This document shows positions 61,166-64,000 of a DNA stretch of 64,000 nt, piece after piece. This DNA is from Clostridia bacterium (GTDB taxonomy: Bacteria; Bacillota; Clostridia; Christensenellales; Borkfalkiaceae). Numbering within the stretch: position 1 is the first letter of the stretch; each line of letters opens with the position of its first letter. Below the pieces are notes generated by a model. That model did no database searches, was not told the DNA's origin, and saw only the letters and a program-made list of their open reading frames with translations. The stretch is from the NCBI GenBank assembly GCA_900767815.1, contig CAAGAM010000195.1, positions 1 to 64,000 of the forward strand. The letters are read 5' to 3'. The position numbers and the translations under genes were made by a program.

Positions 61166-62041
61166 ATGAAGATCGTAAGATATGGTGAAACCGATACGGA
61201 TAAAATAGTTTTGCTTCTCGGTTTTTTCGATTGTCTGCATAAAGGACATATAAAACTTATCGATAAAGCAAAAAAAACGCGTGACGTAAAACATTGCAAA
61301 ATCGCTTTGTTTACCTTTGAAAATTATGATTTTTCCAAAGACGGCGAAGTGCTTTTGTTTGACGAGCGAATAGAAAAAGCCGAGCGTTTCGGAATCGATG
61401 AAATAATCGTCGCAAGCTTTGACGATACGTTAAAAAACACCTCTCCGGAAGATTTTTTTAATCGGTTGATATCATCGCTTAACGTTGCGGCTGTTGTTTG
61501 CGGGTTTGATTACACTTTCGGAAAAAATGCGGAAGGAAACCCCGAATTGCTTAAAAAGTTATGTGCGGAAAGAAGTATCGAACTCGATATCGTTCCTAAA
61601 ACGCAATCGAACGGACAAAAAATTTCCACAACGCTTATAAAAAACCTTTTGTCGCAAGGGAAAATAAAGGAAGCGAACGAACTTTTAGGCGAAGAATATT
61701 CATTGTGCGGAAGCGTCGTTCACGGGCGGCAGGTAGGAAGAACAATCGGCTTTCCGACGGTTAACATAAACGTTCCGAGAGGTAAATTCCGTATCAAAAG
61801 CGGAGTGTATAAAACACATGCGATTATTGACGGAGTAAGATACGACGCGATAACAAACTACGGAGCGAGACCCACTTTCGGTCTGGAAGAAGTTTTGACG
61901 GAAACATATCTGAAAGGCTTCGACGGCAATTTGTACGGTAAAACAATAACAATCGTTTTTGACGATTATATCAGGGATATTGTAAAGTTTTACGACGTTT
62001 GCGAATTAAAAAAACAACTTGAAAAGGATAAAAACATATGA
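61166..62041 (+). CDS. ribF: Bifunctional riboflavin kinase / FAD synthetase
   Basis: Two-domain enzyme of 291 residues: an N-terminal nucleotidyltransferase that makes FAD (LLGFFDCLHKGHIKLI, with the usual HxGH-type motif as HKGH) and a C-terminal riboflavin kinase (HGRQVGRTIGFPTVNI near 190, then TNYGARPTFG). Five bases after truB, standard order. The next gene overlaps its end by 4 bases. Confidence 0.94.
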   Translation: MKIVRYGETDTDKIVLLLGFFDCLHKGHIKLIDKAKKTRDVKHCKIALFTFENYDFSKDGEVLLFDERIEKAERFGIDEIIVASFDDTLKNTSPEDFFNRLISSLNVAAVVCGFDYTFGKNAEGNPELLKKLCAERSIELDIVPKTQSNGQKISTTLIKNLLSQGKIKEANELLGEEYSLCGSVVHGRQVGRTIGFPTVNINVPRGKFRIKSGVYKTHAIIDGVRYDAITNYGARPTFGLEEVLTETYLKGFDGNLYGKTITIVFDDYIRDIVKFYDVCELKKQLEKDKNI

Positions 62042-62892
62042 TAAAATTCGGTCCGAGCGGCAACAGCGAAAGCTTTGCCAATGAAAAACATAAATCGACG
62101 GAAGAAGCTGCGTTATGGTGTAAAGAACGCGGTCTGGATTGTTATGAATATTCTTTCGGAAGAGGAGTAAACCTCGGAGAAGAAAAGGCGATTTCAATCG
62201 GTAACGCATTTAAAAACGCGGGGCTTGATCTCAGCGTGCATGCGCCTTATTTTATAAATCTCGCAACGCCCGAAGAAGAAAAGGCAGAGAATTCATATAA
62301 TTACATATTATCGTCGGCTAAAATGATGAAGCTCATGCAGGGAAACAGGATTATATTTCACCCTGCGGCGCAAGGCAAAGCGACAAGAGGGGAGGCAGTC
62401 TCGAAAACTTCGGACAGAATCAGGATTCTGAGAGATAAAATTTATGAAAACGGTTACGACGATATGTTGTTCTGCCCCGAAACGATGGGTAAAATCGCGC
62501 AGATAGGCACGATAGAGGAAATAACCGAGTTCTGCAAAGTCGATAAATGCTTTATTCCCACGGTAGATTTCGGACATGTAAACGCAAGAGAACAAGGCAG
62601 CCTTAAAACCGTCGACGATTATAAAAGCAGGCTCGAATACATGATCGAAAACCTGGGCGAAGAAAAGATGAAGCATTTTCACGTTCATTTTTCCAAGATT
62701 CAGTATTCCGCAAAGGGAGAAATCAGACACCTTACATTCGAAGATACGGAGTATGGTCCCGAATTCGAACCTTTAGCCGAAGCTTTGATACTGCTTAAGC
62801 TTGAACCGACCGTTATCTGCGAGTCCGCAGGGACGCAGGCAGAGGACGCCATGGCTATGAAAGAGATATATCTCAAATTAGAAAATCGGTGA
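62038..62892 (+). CDS. Endonuclease IV-type (AP endonuclease 2 family) TIM-barrel protein
   Basis: 284 residues. The zinc-site blocks of the Nfo fold are present: LSVHAPYF, IIFHPAAQ, FCPETMG, TVDFGHVNA, HFHVHFSK, and VICESAG at the end. This supports an abasic-site endonuclease or sugar-isomerase-like enzyme; similar clostridial proteins are annotated as deoxyribonuclease IV. Overlaps ribF by 4 bases (ATGA). Last gene of the operon. Confidence 0.85.
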   Translation: MIKFGPSGNSESFANEKHKSTEEAALWCKERGLDCYEYSFGRGVNLGEEKAISIGNAFKNAGLDLSVHAPYFINLATPEEEKAENSYNYILSSAKMMKLMQGNRIIFHPAAQGKATRGEAVSKTSDRIRILRDKIYENGYDDMLFCPETMGKIAQIGTIEEITEFCKVDKCFIPTVDFGHVNAREQGSLKTVDDYKSRLEYMIENLGEEKMKHFHVHFSKIQYSAKGEIRHLTFEDTEYGPEFEPLAEALILLKLEPTVICESAGTQAEDAMAMKEIYLKLENR

Positions 62893-62912
62893 AAAATTCA
62901 CCGATTTTTCTT
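62882..62912 (+). terminator. Terminator at the end of the infB-ribF operon
   Basis: Perfect 12-bp stem AAAATCGGTGAA / TTCACCGATTTT with an AAA loop and T-rich tail. The stop codon of the endonuclease IV-type gene lies inside the first arm. Confidence 0.85.
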
Positions 62913-62933
62913 TTTTACAACGGCTTTAATTGT

Positions 62934-62962
62934 TTGACATTTTTTACGATTAGAACTAAAAT
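62934..62962 (+). promoter_or_regulatory. Promoter of the ABC exporter gene
   Basis: TTGACA (62934-62939), 17 bases, TAAAAT (62957-62962). Predicted start near 62969, 38 bases before the ATG. Confidence 0.75.
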
Positions 62963-63006
62963 TTTATTACTTGTATATATTTATATTATAAATTTTAAGA
63001 GGTTGT

Positions 63007-64000
63007 ATGATAAAAAAACTACTCAAAAGCTTGCGGGAATATAAGCCTGCAACAATCATGACTATGCTTTGCATGGTCGTCGAAGCGGGGATGGAAGTTC
63101 TTATACCGCTGCTCATTTTCGAGTTCGGTAAGTGCGTTCAGCCTTCCTCGACCGATTTAAGCGTTCCGCCGAACGTAAACGGAATGATTTTATACGGTTG
63201 CCTTATGGTCGGCGCGGCGGCTATTTCGCTTATCGCGGGTATGCTCGGCGGGAAATTCTGCGCGACGGCTTCTGCGGGTTTTGCAAAAAATCTTCGACAC
63301 GACGTATTCGAAAACGTTCAGAAATTTTCGTTTTCCAACATCGATAAATTCAGCCCGTCGTCTCTCGTTACGAGATTGACCACGGATATTACAAACGTTC
63401 AGATGTCGTTTATGATGATTATCCGCACGGCGATAAGAAGTCCGCTCATGCTTGTTTTCTCGATAGTGATGAGCTTCAGCATACATCCGACTCTTCCTAC
63501 GGTTTTCTTTATAACCGTTCCGTTTTTAACCGTCGGATTGTTTATTATCGGATATAAAGCCATGCCGATATTCAAAAAATTGTTCAAGCGTTACGACGCG
63601 TTAAACGAGTCCGTCCAGGAAAACATAAGCGGAATGAGAGTTGTCAAAGCTTACGTAAGAGAGGATTACGAGTCGAAAAAATTTGCGGGAGTTTCAAACG
63701 ACCTTTGCAGAGAGTTTACGAAAGCAGAGAAAATTCTTGCGTTCAACTCGCCGATAATGCAGATTTCATTGCATTTTGCCCTTCTTGCTCTCGGTTTTTT
63801 AGGTTCGAGAGTAATCGTATACAAACTTGATCCGGGGTTTAACACGTTTGGTCTTCAGAGTTTAACGACTTATTCGCTTCAGATTCTCATGTCGCTTATG
63901 ATGATTTCGATGATATTCGTCATGATAATCATGTCGCTCGAATCGGCTCGAAGAATTGTAGAAGTATTGGACGAGAAAAGCGATATCGTCAATCCCGCAA
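63007..64000 (+). CDS. ABC exporter, membrane-plus-ATPase type, 5' part only
   Basis: The reading frame opens with ATG 63007 after AAGAGGTT and runs off the window end. The first roughly 331 residues form the six-helix transmembrane domain of a type IV ABC exporter (MDR/MsbA-like): helix 1 around LCMVVEAGMEVLIPLLIF, the coupling segments RHDVFENVQKFSFSNIDKF and SSLVTRLTTDITNVQ, and ENISGMRVVKAYVRE. The ATPase half lies beyond the window. Exporters of this kind often come as heterodimers, so a second gene may follow. Substrate unknown. Confidence 0.88.
   Translation, partial: MIKKLLKSLREYKPATIMTMLCMVVEAGMEVLIPLLIFEFGKCVQPSSTDLSVPPNVNGMILYGCLMVGAAAISLIAGMLGGKFCATASAGFAKNLRHDVFENVQKFSFSNIDKFSPSSLVTRLTTDITNVQMSFMMIIRTAIRSPLMLVFSIVMSFSIHPTLPTVFFITVPFLTVGLFIIGYKAMPIFKKLFKRYDALNESVQENISGMRVVKAYVREDYESKKFAGVSNDLCREFTKAEKILAFNSPIMQISLHFALLALGFLGSRVIVYKLDPGFNTFGLQSLTTYSLQILMSLMMISMIFVMIIMSLESARRIVEVLDEKSDIVNPA

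Noticed and set aside
1..64000. tRNA, rRNA, CRISPR, IS elements, attachment sites, replication origin
   Set aside because: None could be seen: no cloverleaf-type CCA-ended stretches, regularly spaced direct repeats, transposase or integrase genes, or DnaA-box clusters.

Overview
The window looks like the chromosome of an anaerobic, low-GC, Gram-positive bacterium of the Clostridia type, probably an uncultured gut lineage (inference). Supporting signs are a complete sporulation sigma factor SigK, a rubrerythrin, RNase J, LexA sites of the Bacillus/Clostridium form (CGAAC-N4-GTTYG), a type III pantothenate kinase, ECF transport, frequent TTG starts, and the Firmicute gene order rimP-nusA-ylxR-ylxQ-infB-rbfA-nrnA-truB-ribF. 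I saw no rRNA, tRNA, IS element, prophage or CRISPR array. No gene-free stretch exceeds about 220 bases.

1-8.2 kb: a type IIA topoisomerase pair (B then A subunit), a small helical protein and a TrkA/TrkH potassium system. 8.2-13.1 kb: a NagD-type HAD phosphatase, a three-gene flavoprotein set (GlpA-like with a [2Fe-2S] domain, GlpB-like, DUF1667) that probably handles glycerol 3-phosphate, and a uridine-kinase-like protein. 13.1-20.1 kb: ruvX, a DUF1292 protein with a Cys-rich tail, a minus-strand rubrerythrin followed by two very short coupled ORFs, two unknown exported or anchored proteins, guaA, a zinc-ribbon membrane protein and an aldose epimerase. 20.1-22.2 kb: a minus-strand radical SAM plus DUF4130 pair behind a consensus promoter flanked by two LexA boxes. 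22.2-33.0 kb: dapA-dapB; a membrane protein, methyltransferase, Hsp33, TPR and helical-repeat cluster; a YkvI-like carrier; and a nitrate/sulfonate/HMP-type ABC importer.

33-49.4 kb: valS, rnjA, a wobble-uridine modification pair (TrmR-like, U32/TrhP-like), sigK, then rhaB and rhaA separated by a deacetylase, an M16 peptidase and two related lipoproteins. Two CobW/G3E-type GTPases follow, one with a roughly 90-residue His/Asp/Glu/Cys metal-binding stretch and one joined to a YcgQ-like domain; then comes a tiny Cys/Gly-rich membrane protein. 49.5-62.9 kb: a probable pantothenate ECF S component with coaX, ispG, a PolC-like protein that keeps only the N-terminal, OB and proofreading exonuclease parts, and the full rimP-to-ribF operon plus an endonuclease-IV-type TIM barrel. 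The window ends inside an ABC exporter gene.

Two themes stand out. First, DNA metabolism: a polymerase-less PolC at the normal polC locus, an SOS-controlled radical SAM repair pair, and a topoisomerase A subunit without a GyrA box. Second, RNA structure at gene starts: hairpins or terminators overlap or directly precede the ribosome binding sites of sigK, the YkvI-like gene, rnjA, rhaB, rimP and rbfA, suggesting wide use of attenuation or RBS occlusion.
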